In this document: piece after piece, positions 43,983 to 56,300 of the stretch | Position numbering within the stretch: position 1 is the first letter of the stretch | Layout: each line of letters opens with the position of its first letter | Source: Ophiosphaerella korrae | Taxonomy: Eukaryota > Ascomycota > Dothideomycetes > Pleosporales > Phaeosphaeriaceae | Length of the DNA stretch: 64,000 nucleotides | Reading direction: 5' to 3' | NCBI GenBank assembly: GCA_028456385.1 | Contig: JALNQF010000063.1 | Location: 147,294 to 211,293 of the forward strand | Notes under the pieces: model-generated | Database searches by the model: none | Seen by the model: the letters and a program-made list of their open reading frames with translations, nothing else | What the model was told of the DNA's origin: nothing | Made by a program: the position numbers and the translations under genes

Positions 43983-44894
43983 CTACCGAATACGCTCCTC
44001 CTCAAACCCACCCAACTCATACCGCTCCACGCGCCCCCGCCCCCGCCCTGTCCCTGCCTTCTCGTCGTTCCGCGCAAATATCTGCAGCCCCCGTAGATGC
44101 GTGTCCTTGCCGTTCTGATGGTTCTCCACTATCTTCACCTGCACCAGATGCGCGCGCAACACCGGCATCCGCGGGCGCGCCGCTGCCGCCGCCGCCGCCG
44201 CCGCTGCCCCCACGACATTCGTCGCCAGCGCGGTAAACGGCTGCCGTGGGTGCGGCCGCGCGAGCGCCGCACGCTGCTGCGTCTGCGGCACCGCGTTCTC
44301 CGCATCCGACCCCATCCCGATCTCCATGCGCACACCCTGCTCCTCCTCCTCGTCGCCGTCGTCGTTATCGTCGTTCCCCACGCTCCCGAAATCAGCCCAG
44401 ATCCACCCGCGAGGACTCTCAAGCCGCATCTCGCCCCACTCGACTAAATCGTTCATTCCGCTCCCGGCAAGCAGCTGGATGCGCGTCGGCGTGTAGCTCT
44501 CGTCCTGCTCGAAATCCAGGTACACGCGCAGCCCGACGATGCGCACCAGCTTGAAGAAGTGGATGTTGAGGAAGTGCGGCTGCGGGCCGTCGGATTGCCA
44601 GAACTGGGCGGTCGACGGGTGCCGCAGTTGCGGGATTGAGCATCCGGGCTTGCTTGACGACACGCTCCAGGATGCGAGTGTGCTGATGTCGCGCAGGTAG
44701 GGCGGCGGAGGGGATGGGTGCGGGTGGGTTGGGGCGAGCGCGTCGTCGTGGTCTGAGGAGGAGCCGACGAGCTCGTTGTCTGGGTCGTCGTCGGAGGCGG
44801 GGTGCCCGTGCGCCGCGAAGGTGGCGTCTATTTCGCTGTCTGTTTCGTCGTCGGTGGGGGGAGGGGGGACATGGGTACGGAGTGTTGTTGGCAT
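43983..44894 (-). CDS. apc10: Anaphase-promoting complex subunit Apc10/Doc1
   Basis: APC/C subunit that with the co-activator forms the D-box receptor. Intronless, 303 aa. The DOC jelly-roll starts with LRDISTLASWSVSSSKPGCS and includes TAQFWQSDGPQPHFLNIHFF, VRIVGLRVYLDFEQDESYTPT and VEWGEMRLESPRGW. The last strand is VKIVENHQNGKDTHLRGLQI. The protein ends in Ile-Arg (EERIR), the IR tail that docks Apc10 on TPR subunits. Compared with other Apc10 proteins there is an acidic insert (DDNDDGDEEEE) and a run of about nine to ten Ala between the DOC strands, so the domain is longer. The frame is open upstream of 44894 but has no ATG there. It is convergent with the elongase gene, 252 bp between stops. 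Confidence 0.93.
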   Translation of the reverse strand: MPTTLRTHVPPPPTDDETDSEIDATFAAHGHPASDDDPDNELVGSSSDHDDALAPTHPHPSPPPPYLRDISTLASWSVSSSKPGCSIPQLRHPSTAQFWQSDGPQPHFLNIHFFKLVRIVGLRVYLDFEQDESYTPTRIQLLAGSGMNDLVEWGEMRLESPRGWIWADFGSVGNDDNDDGDEEEEQGVRMEIGMGSDAENAVPQTQQRAALARPHPRQPFTALATNVVGAAAAAAAAAARPRMPVLRAHLVQVKIVENHQNGKDTHLRGLQIFARNDEKAGTGRGRGRVERYELGGFEEERIR

Positions 44895-46142
44895 TGCTGG
44901 AGCGTAATTCTTGCGCGGGCCAGGTGGGTAGCGTATGGGAGCGATTCCGGGTGGACCAATTGGTGCAAGCAGGCGGCGGGGGAGGCGGGGAGTGTCGTTG
45001 TTCCGAAGGTTGCGTGCTTTGTGGCGTTGGGGGTTTGACGTCGAGTTAAAACCGGGGTGGGAGTAAAAGGCTACCGGAACGGGAGGGCCACAGGCCGCCG
45101 GGCGTTGTGGTTGCAAACCTTGCTGGGCGGCTGGCCTAGAACTTGATATACTTTGCAGCCGAGCTGTAGGTTGATCGTGGCGTTGAGTCTTTACGAGCCG
45201 TTGGTTTGCAGACCGTGCGAGGCGTGAGGTGCGAATCGAGACGTAGTTGCGGGTTGTGATATGACGTCCAGAAGTACCACAACAAACGTGTCTATCTCCA
45301 GTATCCCCAATTAGGTATAATCCCTAAAATAGCTCTTTCTCCTGCGTCCTTTGCTTCTGCGCAGATTGGTCATTTGTCAATGAGGGTCAGGTTGAGTGGT
45401 TGTCAGGAGGATTGGGATTCGCGCTAGGAAATTGTTTTGCTTCCCTTTGCGCCTTCCGTGTGCTTTCCTGCAAGGGTTCCTCACCACAACCTACTATGCT
45501 CGGTCTCACCACATAGCTACGGGACGCCCTCGGCGCAAGACCCCCAATCGCCAAGACAGTGTACTCCGCATTACTATAAGGCGCCTCCCTGCTATCGCGG
45601 TTTCATGAATGCCAGGGGCGGCGTGCCTTCGCTTGCTTTTTCGAGAGATTCATTTCGACAATCTCGCCATCTTCGTGTAATACATTCTTAGTAAACCATG
45701 CCGGCGAATCAAGGACTTTCTTCTGGCATTTTCCATTTCCTGTCTGCCGTCCGATAGGGTTGCCTGAGGTGCAATTGATGCCTAACAGTGTATTCAGTGC
45801 CGTAATATTTTTCTTTTCTTGTCAGATGCAGACACAAGCAATGCAATCAAGGCCTCGGGTCGTTCTCTACCGTTGATGGCCCTCTTGCTTATTCCGGTTT
45901 GTGCAAGCTTTGTATCCCCACCGAAGTTTGTTCACGTCTGTGTCGCAGCGTTGCCAACGGTGCTAGGCAAGTGTATTAGACGATTGTTATATTCTATTCG
46001 CGTTGCACATATATTTCCAGCACTTTTCGGTCTGGTTGTTCTTTGGGTTGGAAGGTTGGAAGCCTCACTTAGCATCGTTCTGTTGTAGCATGAATCCTTC
46101 TAGTATTGTCCTTTGAGTCGGCTACTATATTCATCAACCAGA
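44895..46142. other. Intergenic, divergent promoter region
   Basis: About 1.25 kb between the minus-strand APC10 gene and the plus-strand rhodopsin-like gene. No supported coding sequence or repeat was seen. Confidence 0.5.
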
Positions 46143-47398
46143 ATGGCACCTCACAGTGACGACAGCATAGCTCGTTCGGGCAAACTTCAACAAAACACAA
46201 CCATTGCCTTTCTAGCCTTGGCCTGGTTCTGCATTCTCCTTCGCATTTGGACACGTTCATTCGTCATCTCTAACTTTGGTTGGGATGATTCGACCATGAT
46301 ACTCGCAGGGGTACCATCAACACTTGAAACCACAGTTCAACATATCCGCTCATACACCTCCAGATGATATTCGCAGTATATTGCGGCGCTCTTTTATATA
46401 TCGACAGTAACGGCGGCGGAACCCACATAACAAGCATTCCTCACCTCGCACTCCTAACCAAAGTCCACCTCCCTCCCCCCCCTTCAACTATCCCCACTAA
46501 CCAAACCAGTGGGTCATCGTCAGCGAAGCAACCTACGTAATGGCCATGATGACCTTAAAAATCTCGCTAGGCATCTTCTTCGCGCGTGTCATCATCCGGC
46601 CCTGGCAACTCAGGCTCGTCTACGCCACCGTCGGCATCAACATCTTCTCGTCCGCCGCCTCCTTCTTCTACATCCTGTTCCGCTGCGGCGCCAACCTCGA
46701 CGCCTACGCCCTACAACAACTGTCCAACCGCTGCACGTCCGCCCCCCTCGACCGCTTCGTCGCCTACCAACAAGCCGCCGTAACCACCTTCACCGACTTC
46801 ACCTTTGTTGCGCTCCCCGCCCCCATCCTCTGGAACGCAAACATTTCGCGCCACGCAAAGATATCGTCCGGCCTTGTCTTGGGTCTCGCCACCGCGTGAG
46901 TATCCGCGTTGATCTCACTGAAGCGAGACTGACTGGTGTAGCGGCGTTGTCTGCTCGATCGTGCGCTTCCGCTATATAGAAGGCCTCATCAAGGCCGATG
47001 ACTTCTTCTGGAACGCAGTCAATATCGCGACCTGGTCAACTATCGAGTGCGGCGCTAGCATCGTTGCGGGCTGCCTGGCGACGCTGCGCCCCTTGATCAA
47101 GCCGGTGGGTACGCACTTGTATGCGTCACGCAGCCGGCGCTTGACGCAGCTGTCTGAACTGCCACACCACGATAGTGTGGCGGGGGGCATCAAGGGTATA
47201 AAAATGCCTGGTAAGACGGTGGGGGCATGCGTGGGTGATCCGCCGTCCCGGGAGTTTCTAGCGAGGCAGGGAAGAGAAGGAATTGGGCTGGGCGAACAGG
47301 GTGGAAGAGCGAGGTCGAATTCTGAGCAGCTTATACAGCAGCGTGGGAGTGGTCAGGTAGAGTTTGCGTGGTCGACGAAGGCGGGTGATGACAGGTGA
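46143..47398 (+). CDS. Rhodopsin-like / Pth11-type seven-TM integral membrane protein
   Basis: Fungal plasma-membrane protein with the extracellular N-terminus and seven helices typical of the 'rhodopsin domain' family; Pth11 relatives sense host or nutrient cues, but the ligand here is unknown. Exons 46143-46310, 46364-46462, 46510-46895 and 46942-47398 encode 369 aa in phase. Motifs: TTIAFLALAWFCILLRIWTR (TM1), GWDDSTMILAG, KWVIVSEATYVMAMMTLKISLGIF, YQQAAVTTFTDFTFVALPAPILWN, RFRYIEGLIKADDFFWNA and TWSTIECGASIVAGCLATLRPL. No CFEM domain is present. The C-terminal tail is Gly/Arg-rich and cytoplasmic. The second intron's donor (GTCCAC) is weak, so that exon end is the least certain. Confidence 0.87.
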
Positions 47399-48676
47399 AA
47401 TCCGAGCTCGGCTTTGCATCGAGGCGTTGGGGAGGGTGGCTATTTGTTTGGTTACCCACTACGAAATTGAATAGTCCATACAATATACTTTTTTTTTATA
47501 GCTATATCATAAAATGCGGATATGAAAAGGCGTGTAAAGTATCCCAATATTTGATATAGATTGCTAGAAGAATCTGTAGAACGAAGCTTTCGCCTGCTTT
47601 GCAAATATACGACGGGAATCGAAAAAGAATCTAAGGATCTAAATCGCTTTACTCGATGGTCTATGACTGGAAAGATAATGATCTTACTCGTTGGAACAAT
47701 CTTTATGCATGGCTAACAAACCGAGCATCTACCGATACACTCTCAATTACTTTAGATGGCCCTGCCCGATCAAGAATACCTCTCTATCATGGGTCTCGGT
47801 TTCTCTTTTCTTAAATAATAAAACACCAATAAAAATTATGAGAAGCCTCGTTGTCATTTGTCTGAGCACTATAATTCTTGCCTCTTTCCCTGGAAGCGGC
47901 GAATACACTCCCAACTTGACTGCCTAGCGCTAGTTTGTTAAAAAATAAATGATGTTCAAAAGATCGTAGGTTGGACTTTATAAACAAGCCCCCCTAGGCG
48001 CTAGATAGATGACGATTATTGACTGATTCGCCTGGTCCTATGGCGTCTGCTTTGCATATTCTCAGACACGGGCTAAAGCGTAATCCGAGACAACATGCAG
48101 ATTTCGCTCTTACCATCTCTTCGACAAGATAGAAGGTTGGCAACAGGTCACAGGCACAGTGAGTCGCACAGCATCATACCCGTCAACCAGAACATTTCGG
48201 TTCATCTGTAACACCTACAAACTATGAGTCGAGCAAAAGTATGTCAGATGATAGAGATGAGCCGATTTTTGTGTTCAAGGGGCAGGGCTTCAGTCTCGGA
48301 TTAGCGGATGGATGCTTGAGAGGGCAATGCCATGCCTGTAGGTGTAGGATTCATGCGACACAGTTGCCTGTGCGGCTGCACAGCCAAACAGCTCGTGTAA
48401 GGCTGGCAAGGTCTCATTTTTTATTGCTCGATGTTGGTTACTAGGTTACTTGTTCCAATTATAGATTTCTTCAGACTTAAAATTCTTGGCATATATTCTA
48501 TTTTGCTTCGTACGAAGATCCTACAAAGCAAGCCGTTTTCTTCCTGCATGCATCTATAAGTCTGTGCATTTATTGCGCATACAAAAATTATTATCTCATT
48601 GCAACCACTACTTGTACCATCAGTCCTTGCTTTTTAATTATGTTATTTCATAGTATTTTTTATAATAATATGTCTG
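47399..48676. other. Intergenic, AT-richer region
   Basis: About 1.3 kb with no supported gene. From here to the right end, composition shifts toward AT and most coding remnants are broken. Confidence 0.45.
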
Positions 48677-50120
48677 AATGCGTACGTCGGCGCTGAACGA
48701 TTGCCTGATGCAGACCCTACCGTCAGACCGACTCCCCAGAGCGCCGACAAAAATGGCAGCTTCCGGCAAGGATGGACGTCATCACCTGACGGGAGAGGGA
48801 CCATAGACATTCTTTTGGCCTGTATAAGCACCATAGTGTTATGCTGCTGGTCAATGCTCTGCCTTAATGTACCAGGGCCTCGCGACTCAGAGGGGACTAT
48901 ATTGCGACGGAAAATCTGGGTATTCATTTTGTCTATTCTAGGTCCAGAGATTGTTGCAATTGCCGCCTGTGGCCAATATCTCTCTGCACGCCAATCTTTC
49001 ACAGACTTCAAGGCTGGCGGTGTCAGTGAATGGACCATACAACATGCCTACTTCGCGGAGATGGGCGGCTTTGTGTTACAACCTCAAAATTGGGTGCCCT
49101 TCCCTGTCTCCGCAAAGCAAACTCTCTGGCTAATCAAGCAAAAATATGTTTCAATATCATCTGCCATGTCAGGTCATATCAAGGATCGGAATAAGGTCGA
49201 TGCCATGGCCCGATCATTGATAGTAATCCAGACAGTCTGGTTCGTCACCAACTTCTTCGCGCGAATTGTCCAATCGCTTGATTATACGCCACTAGGATTG
49301 ACTACTGTGGCATTCATCTACGATAGCCTACCTACTATGTTCTGTTGGCGCCACAAACCCGATACTCACTACGCATGTAAGCATAGAGGAGATACTACTA
49401 AGTGGAGGTGATGCGGCGCGCGAACCGTACAGCTACACTCCCTTGGACTTTTTAGAACAAAAAGAGGAATGGTATTGGACGATGTACTGGTCCCACTTGA
49501 GAGTTGTGCTTCGAAAACTTGGCGTCCCTGCCGGTACTCGCATACGCCCCGCAGATCGATTCTCTAACTTCAACTGCGGTGAAATCCCTACACCGATTCG
49601 CATCATTGGTGCAATTTACTACCTTAGCTTTTGCGCTATATTTGTGGCCGGGTGGAATCTTAGCTTGCCTACAGCAGCTGATCAGCAACTTTGGAGGGTG
49701 GCATCTATAACTGCTCTCACCACTTTAGCGGCTGGGATAGTTATTACGGAGGCGAATTTCGAGTTCTGGCCTCGAGTTTGACCTAGCATGGTGCTCCCAC
49801 TAGCCCAAGGTGTTGAAGTAAGAGACCTGCGTCAAGGCTTGTCCACTCATGACTGCGAGGAAACTAAAGACTCCTACCCTAGCTATGGATCGCGACCGCG
49901 GCCTCGCACAATTTTAGATTGGTTGAGGAACAATTCATCTAACCAGAATCCTCGCCTCCGGATTCCTCTCCTGACAGCCTCCCTTCTCCATCTCCTCGTG
50001 TCTGCCCATGGTATATCAAGGGTATGTATTGTTGTAGAAGACTTCATAGCGTTGCGGTCATTGTCTGCGAGCTGTTACAAGACAACTGCCTGGCAGCAGT
50101 TCTTCCCACATATAGGATAA
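48677..50120 (+). pseudogene. Multi-pass fungal membrane protein (WTSSPDGRGTIDIL family), disrupted
   Basis: The segment starting GWTSSPDGRGTIDILLACIS, with LCCWSMLCLNVP and YFAEMGGFVLQP, belongs to a large ascomycete family of predicted integral membrane proteins without known function. The C-terminal part, NSSNQNPRLRIPLLTA and RVCIVVEDFIALRS, also fits. There are two lesions: a one-base shift near 49374-49380 (between CWRHKPDTHYA and SIEEILLSGGD), and TGA at 49779-49781 with the same frame continuing to 50120. The N-terminal end is unresolved; there is no in-frame ATG and the frame opens with TTG at 48701, so a signal-peptide exon is missing or decayed. Family genes usually have several introns, but no intron explains either break. 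Confidence 0.7.
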
Positions 50121-51675
50121 TAGACGCCACACTTTAGAGAGCTCCGGAGTGGCCTAAAGCAGAAGCCCTGCGCCTGCCAATTTCTACTGAGCCTTTGCAT
50201 ACAAACACAGTCCTATGAAGACGATATTAAGGGCAAGTTTGTTCTAATAGGTTACTAGTTGTCTCAAGACGGTCGCAACACATCGACGTTATCAATGAGT
50301 GATCCACGTTCAGAAGTTTCAGAAGCAAAAGACATGTTCTGTAAGGGGAACCCGTTGGGTAGTAAGTTTATGGGAAATCTTGCAAAGGTTCCATTCAGTG
50401 TTAAGAAATTAAGGTTCTAGCTGCTGGTGACGCGCGTTGCCAGCTCGTAAAGAAGCCATTTCGGCTGCCATTGCATTCTGTGGTCATGATCGCTGGTAAT
50501 CAATATCTGCACCCGTTTTTATGATTAGGATATTTGCATGAGCAGTATCAGACTGGCAGAAGAAGGCAACAAGGCAAACAGATCTGCTGTGTATTTCAAA
50601 CACACCTTCCCGTTGCTGCTGCTGGCGGCGCAGTACCGACAACGGAACTAACTCCATACCATACCTACACCTGTTTTTATCCACATCGCAATGCATGTGC
50701 AGTGTAATCGCACGATTCTCCTCTTCTTTTCTTTGTTAGTCCTTACAATTTTCGCCATAAGCGGTAGATTCATTGCCTTGCCTCAGAACTGATATAAACG
50801 TTGTCAGTACTCAGTGAATGGTCCATCTATCTACCACTCCGCTCTGGCCTCATCAATCTATCGTCGCTGACAACTGACCTGTCTGCACTCATACCTATCA
50901 TCAAACAATACCGGCCAGATCTCACACGCTACAAAGATTTCTACCAGAAGGCCCACCAAAATCTAAAGAATGTATATAGCCAGAGTTTTACTGCCGTAGA
51001 GTGTTCTATCCACTCTGTCTGTACGAAAAATTAGGCCCTGTTACAACCATGCCTTCTTGTTGACACCTAGAATTTCGTTGTCTTAGCATCGCTTGAGGGA
51101 TGTCAAACGTCTTGCTTGCATGTCTTGTAGTGTCTAGCGCCTCATCTTCAGTAGCTTGGATTTTAATAAATAGTTTGGCTTCTTCGTGGGTCTTCTGCGC
51201 GTTGCATTGTAGTGGTATTGTAGGTTTTGGACAGATAACGAAGAAGAGTTGGTGGGGTGCGCCGCCCGGCGGTGAACCACGTCGAATGAATTGTTATTTC
51301 TGAGTTAAATCCTATACTCAACTGCATTTTCTTTTTAGCTTCACTAATCGAATAATTTCAATTAACCCTTTTCCAATCATGATGTCACAAGACGCTACGA
51401 GCATGTACTCATCTCATGGTAACTACGGGGTTCCCTTGACATCTGCTGTCTGTTAGGGCTGCATAGGCATACAAAGGCTAAAATACAAAGTAGTTATATG
51501 TACCGTTCCGATTAAATATCAACGGTTTATCGTTCGTGCTCCTTTAGTTGGCATGGCATAGACTATGCTAGTTAATAGTAGCAAGTCGGTACGGGCACAT
51601 CCTCATCTTATCAGCACTGCCGGCGATTTTTCGCTTTTTATTATGCCTTTCAACGTCTCCACAGTTGACATATTG
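50121..51675. other. AT-rich region with one gene scrap
   Basis: No intact gene. Apart from the amidohydrolase-like fragment at 50801-51034, the short frames have no motif. Confidence 0.4.
50801..51034 (+). pseudogene. Possible N-terminal scrap of an M20-type amidohydrolase
   Basis: The residues LIPIIKQYRPDLTRYKDFYQ followed by KAHQN resemble the start of M20 amidohydrolases, where a Y..LY...H.NPELS motif follows such a stretch. The expected NPELS is replaced and the metal-ligand region is absent. Only about 40 residues are informative, so this is a weak call; it fits the pattern of decayed genes around it. Confidence 0.3.
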
Positions 51676-52744
51676 CTATATTTTGTCGTTTAAAAATTGC
51701 TCTTTATGCCCCCAAGCTAGAACAAAATAGTCCCAGTAGTCATAACAATCGTCATGGTCTAGGAAAAGGGGCAGGTATTTAGCCTCCCATTCTTCCCCAA
51801 TCCATGACGTCCACCGAGTCTTGCAGTATTCCCAGTATGATGAGTACCACCCATATTTATCCAATCAATAATCGCAACAACGTGAGGATTAGGCCCTAAA
51901 GATATAATGATGTTGCTGGGGTGTAGACGTGGAGATCCGCATGTATGAACACGATGGGAAAGTCTTCTGGGAGAAAGGAGTGGCACGGATGTGTTGGTCT
52001 ATCCTTAGCATCCACGTTCCTATAAACCAGTCATGGAACTCGGAGGCGCTAGTTAAGGGACCGGCGGTTGGAAAGCAAGTGTTTGTGAAAATTATGTTAA
52101 ATAGCGGTTGTTTGCCAACATGTCCTGAACACACAATCGGTAAGACGTAGTTCAATTAAGGAGCTAGTTGCCGGACAATAACAGCCACATGTCGTCGTGC
52201 ATGGGAGTAGGTTACCGATGAAAGGAGGCGTATAACTATTCTCAAGAGTACGCCATGCATTTATCATATATCGCAATTGTTGACATATCGCCAGCCTGTC
52301 GTCTTCAACTAATGTTCCCTAGCTCTTCTCTAGGGTGATACCATTGATCAACTCCATATGTATGAACATCTGATTGTTATCTTTACACTATCTAAATAAC
52401 TCAGGAACAGGCACCGTATACGAAAGTTTTCTGCGTATGAACAGGAGGCATTGTTCCTGAGCAATCGTCACCTCTGTTCCGTATTTTACTAACAGACCCA
52501 TGTTGGGGAAACACACAGGCGGCGGTCGAGTTATGATACATGCATTGGGGTGCATTGATCGACTTGCAAGTACTCTTAACTCAACTGGAGATGGCAGAGA
52601 TGTTGGCGCATGAGATTTCTGGAAAAAAGATGAGTCTCGGAATACGATCTCTTCGCTGTAAGGAAAGGCCAATTCACTTCCGGGTGGGCGAAGCGTTCCA
52701 ATGTTTGGTCTGATTGTTTGCGAGGCTCCATAATTAAGGTACAT
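51676..52744 (-). pseudogene. Aminoglycoside-phosphotransferase-like kinase, multiply disrupted
   Basis: Family features run N- to C-terminus along the minus strand: PPPVCFPNMGLLVKYG and VTIAQEQCLLFIRRKL (N-lobe, Lys), MFIHMELINGITLEKS, EDDRLAICQQLRYMINAWRTLE, ASEFHDWFIG, LHPSNIIISLGPNPHVVAIIDW (catalytic HGD-type loop and IDW metal motif) and WYSSYWEYCKTRW. They lie in at least three frames. In the first frame two stops occur, TAG at 52388-52390 and TAG at 52319-52321, each where the family has Trp. Frameshifts follow near 52.15-52.2 kb, 51.93-51.96 kb and 51.86 kb. Fungal APH-like proteins of this type are common, frequently multicopy and of unknown substrate. The gene is dead by any reading. 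Confidence 0.75.
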
Positions 52745-53301
52745 TCTAGATCTAGTGTCCCCAGTATAAATGCGTTCCCCAAGGCTGCGTTGAGTGGGTG
52801 TGCTGTAGCACTATAGAAGAGGGGTACCAGCCCACGGTTTTTTAAATGTAACTCACTGCCTGATGCACGGTCCCACCTGTTGCACATTTTGGCAACATGC
52901 CCACCACACAAATGAAGCTGTGCTGTCGCCCATACTAGCTATTATCACGATATTTTTTAGTAAAGGCGTCTATACATATAGAAGATCAGGTGCGAGGTCT
53001 TAAATTCTTTACAAAACGTTTAAGAAGGTTAACTTTGTGCCTTTTCTAGGTGGTAAACTGAGACACCTGGAAGCGGCCGGCGCTCGCTTGCCATCTACGT
53101 TACAGTCTGACTTTAGAATAATTTAATAAAAAGGATGTGCAGTGTTCCCTGCTCAACCCGCCCAAAACCTTTCGCATGTTTCACTTCATTTGGATATTAT
53201 AATATTTATCTAAAAATTTATTTGATCAATAAATTCTTGGAATCGTGGCTCTTGCTTTCATGCAAAATGGAATGTAATTATCAGACATTCTTCGTTTTAG
53301 C
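52745..53301. other. AT-rich spacer
   Basis: About 560 bp upstream of the kinase-HET remnant. No feature recognised; AT-rich around 53.1-53.25 kb. Confidence 0.45.
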
Positions 53302-56300
53302 ATGAAGAAAAGTGCTTTCGATAAGACGCCACAAAACTTCGTTCCCTACGACATCCTCAATCAGATTGTTACGAAAGAAACTGTAAGGAGAGCTATAGGA
53401 GTCCATAACCCAGATCGAGATGATCAAGCTCTCGAAGACTTCATCTTAGCGGAAGCGAAAATACTTTTTGCAGTTACTGCGTTTCTGAAGCTGGAGCCCA
53501 AAGCTTTATATAAGGTAATGCACCTGTTTCGAGTTAATCAATTTGGGGACGAACAGTTACCAATCGACGAAATAAGTGGCAATCAGTACATGTCAGATAG
53601 TATAAATGGCGTGCAGCACCGATTTGAGGCCATGGAAGGAGCTGCGCTGAGCGATGTTGACAAGGTCTGGTGTTTCGAGAAGATATTTGACTTTCAGGAG
53701 AGGCAGTGTAGCTTGCTTGCGCCTATACTCTCGACTGCCAAGTCCAATCACGACTTTTGGGACATTCCTTTGCCGTTTATCAAAAATCATGACACCTATG
53801 CAGAAGGCTCATTCGGGGTCGTGTCGAAGTATGAGATACGCAGCGGTCATTTTCAAGATGTGGAAAGAGCAGTACGTAATGATCTCACTTCTCGTTCAGC
53901 CATACAAACTAACTCGGCGCAAAACAGGCCTGCTCCTAGTGTTTTCGTAGTCAAGGAGATCAAGATGGATAATGAAAATGACCGCCGCAAGGTGGCTCAA
54001 CGCTGGGCATCTGAGGTCAAAGCTATGGCCATGATGAACACGCTTGATCACAACGATCACATCGTTCGCTTCATCACAGTCTTTCGCCGCGGGAATCCCG
54101 AACAACCAGAACATTACATTGTGACGGAGTGGGCAGATGGGGGAAATATGAGTAACCTTTGGAGGTCAATACCAAAGCCTTCACTTACAATTTCCTTCGT
54201 GAAGGCGGTCATCGGCGAGCTATTGGGAATAGCAGAAGCATTTTGCGCTGCACATTACTTGTTGTCCTCAGATGTCAGGTATGCTGGTGAAAGCTATCGG
54301 CACGGTGATTTAAAGCCCGCAAATATTCTCTGGTTTCGAGAGAGTGAACTTGGTAAACTGAAAATATGTGACTGAGGAGAGGCCAAAAACAAGCAAATTG
54401 TGATTGCCATGCGACACAGCAAGACTTCAGCAGAATTTGGCACACGGCGATACGAACCTCCTGAAGTTGAGGCTGGAGTAAGCTCCATGCTTTCTGGCGA
54501 GGAGGAAAAGCGGAGGTCTCGACTTTACGATATTTGGGCACTTGGTTGTATCACCCTTGAGTTCATTTTGTGGCTTCTCTAAGGATTAGGAGGACTTGAG
54601 AAGTTTAATAAAAGTGTGGGAACAGGTGTGAGCGATGACGCACCATTCTACCAGTATGTTGAAGTGGACGGGAAGAAAGAGGCGACAGTGCACAACGTGG
54701 TGGCGCATTGGATGAATTACATGAAATAAGACCTTGCGTGTTTTCCTGGCTCGACTGCAATTGGGATTTACTTGAGCTGGTTCAGCAACACCTTCTGGTC
54801 GTGAAACTTCCTAGGGAAGGAGGTACGTTTGCAAACCACAACCTCCACCGACCGGAAACACAATTCGAAGCACAGCAATAAAACTAATAGGAGACATTGT
54901 CTACAGATTTTATTCATCAGGGAAACCATGAAGCCTATGATTCCCAGAATCGGCCACGCTCATTGGAAGACGCATATCCATCGAACTCGAAGTCTCCATC
55001 ACCTGCAGACATTTCAATCATCAGCGTTACATTCAAAGGTGCAACTTCAGATGATGAGACAGCATTTCAGCCCAAACCAGTTGCCAAAGGTTCAGGGCGA
55101 TAACGTGCAGATCAGCTTTGAGGTGGTTTGTTGCATATCATGACAACGGATGAGGAAAGTGAGTATTGGTCAACGCCACCGCGAAATCCACCACCTACCA
55201 TAACTCCTGAGATGTATTTTACAACGCCGAATCTAGATCAATTAGGAGAACCGATGCGCAAGCTGGTCGACTATGGCCAGTCTAGAATCGATCCTACGAA
55301 GTGCTCATTCAGTTCTGACAGCCAATTCGCTTCAGAAGTCTTTTCCACTTTCAAAAACTCATTCGAATTTCCTTTACCTGTGCCTCGAATATCGTCTAAC
55401 CTTTGCGAAAAGTGCCTCAAATTTCGCAACGGCATATGGAATATACTTTTCCGTATCACCTACTCCGTGCAAGCTCTGGAAGATAGCGCCAGATTACAGA
55501 AATGCGATTTATGCGAATTGTTATAGAGATCGTGTCAAGGTAGTTGGGGCTCTCTGTTCTCAGAGGTCATGTTTGAAAAATCTGGGTCTTTTCTCACGAT
55601 GAACTCTAGTGCTTCGCTAATACTTTCTCTATCTCGCAGCGCCAGTAAGTTAGGCTTTGTACTTTAACTCTATAGGAATGAGGGAGAACACTAATAATAA
55701 TACTTCTAGACTGTAAAGCAAGAGATTTACTGTTTTAACAGTTGGATTCGCTGAGCTTCCTGGGAGCGACAGTACTACGCTCTTTGAGATTCTTCGTCAC
55801 TGGCTTCGCGATTGTGATGACAAGCATTGCCTGTCCACGTGTAGGCTAGAAAAGGAATCTAACAAAACGGGAAATAGAAAAAAGAAACTACCTACCCGGT
55901 TGATTGACGTTGGGAAGGCCGGCGAGCAAATGGTTAGACTTTACGAAACCACTTCAAGCGATAGAGGAGAGTGGGTTGCATTATCACATCAATGGGGAGC
56001 GCCAGGCAAATAAGGCCACTTCTTTACCAACAGTGACAATGGCGCGAGATTCCGGAACGGTATTTCATTAGGAGAGCTACCAGCTACCTTCAGGGACGCT
56101 ATTCTTGTGACCCGGGCACTTGGCAATCAGTACCTTTGGATCGACAGCCTCTGCATAATTCAGACTGGCAAAGAGGCCGACTTTGACCAGGAAGGGAACC
56201 GGATGGAGGAAGGCTACGGTGGTGCACGCTGTGTTCTCGCTGCAAGTCGCGCCAGTGGACATGCATCTAGCTTCCTAGAGCCGCGACTAAAGCGGCATTA

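Noticed and set aside
44895..45116. N-terminal extension of Apc10 upstream of 44894
   Set aside because: The frame is open but has only a TTG, no ATG; the residues are Pro/Arg-rich and not conserved in the family.
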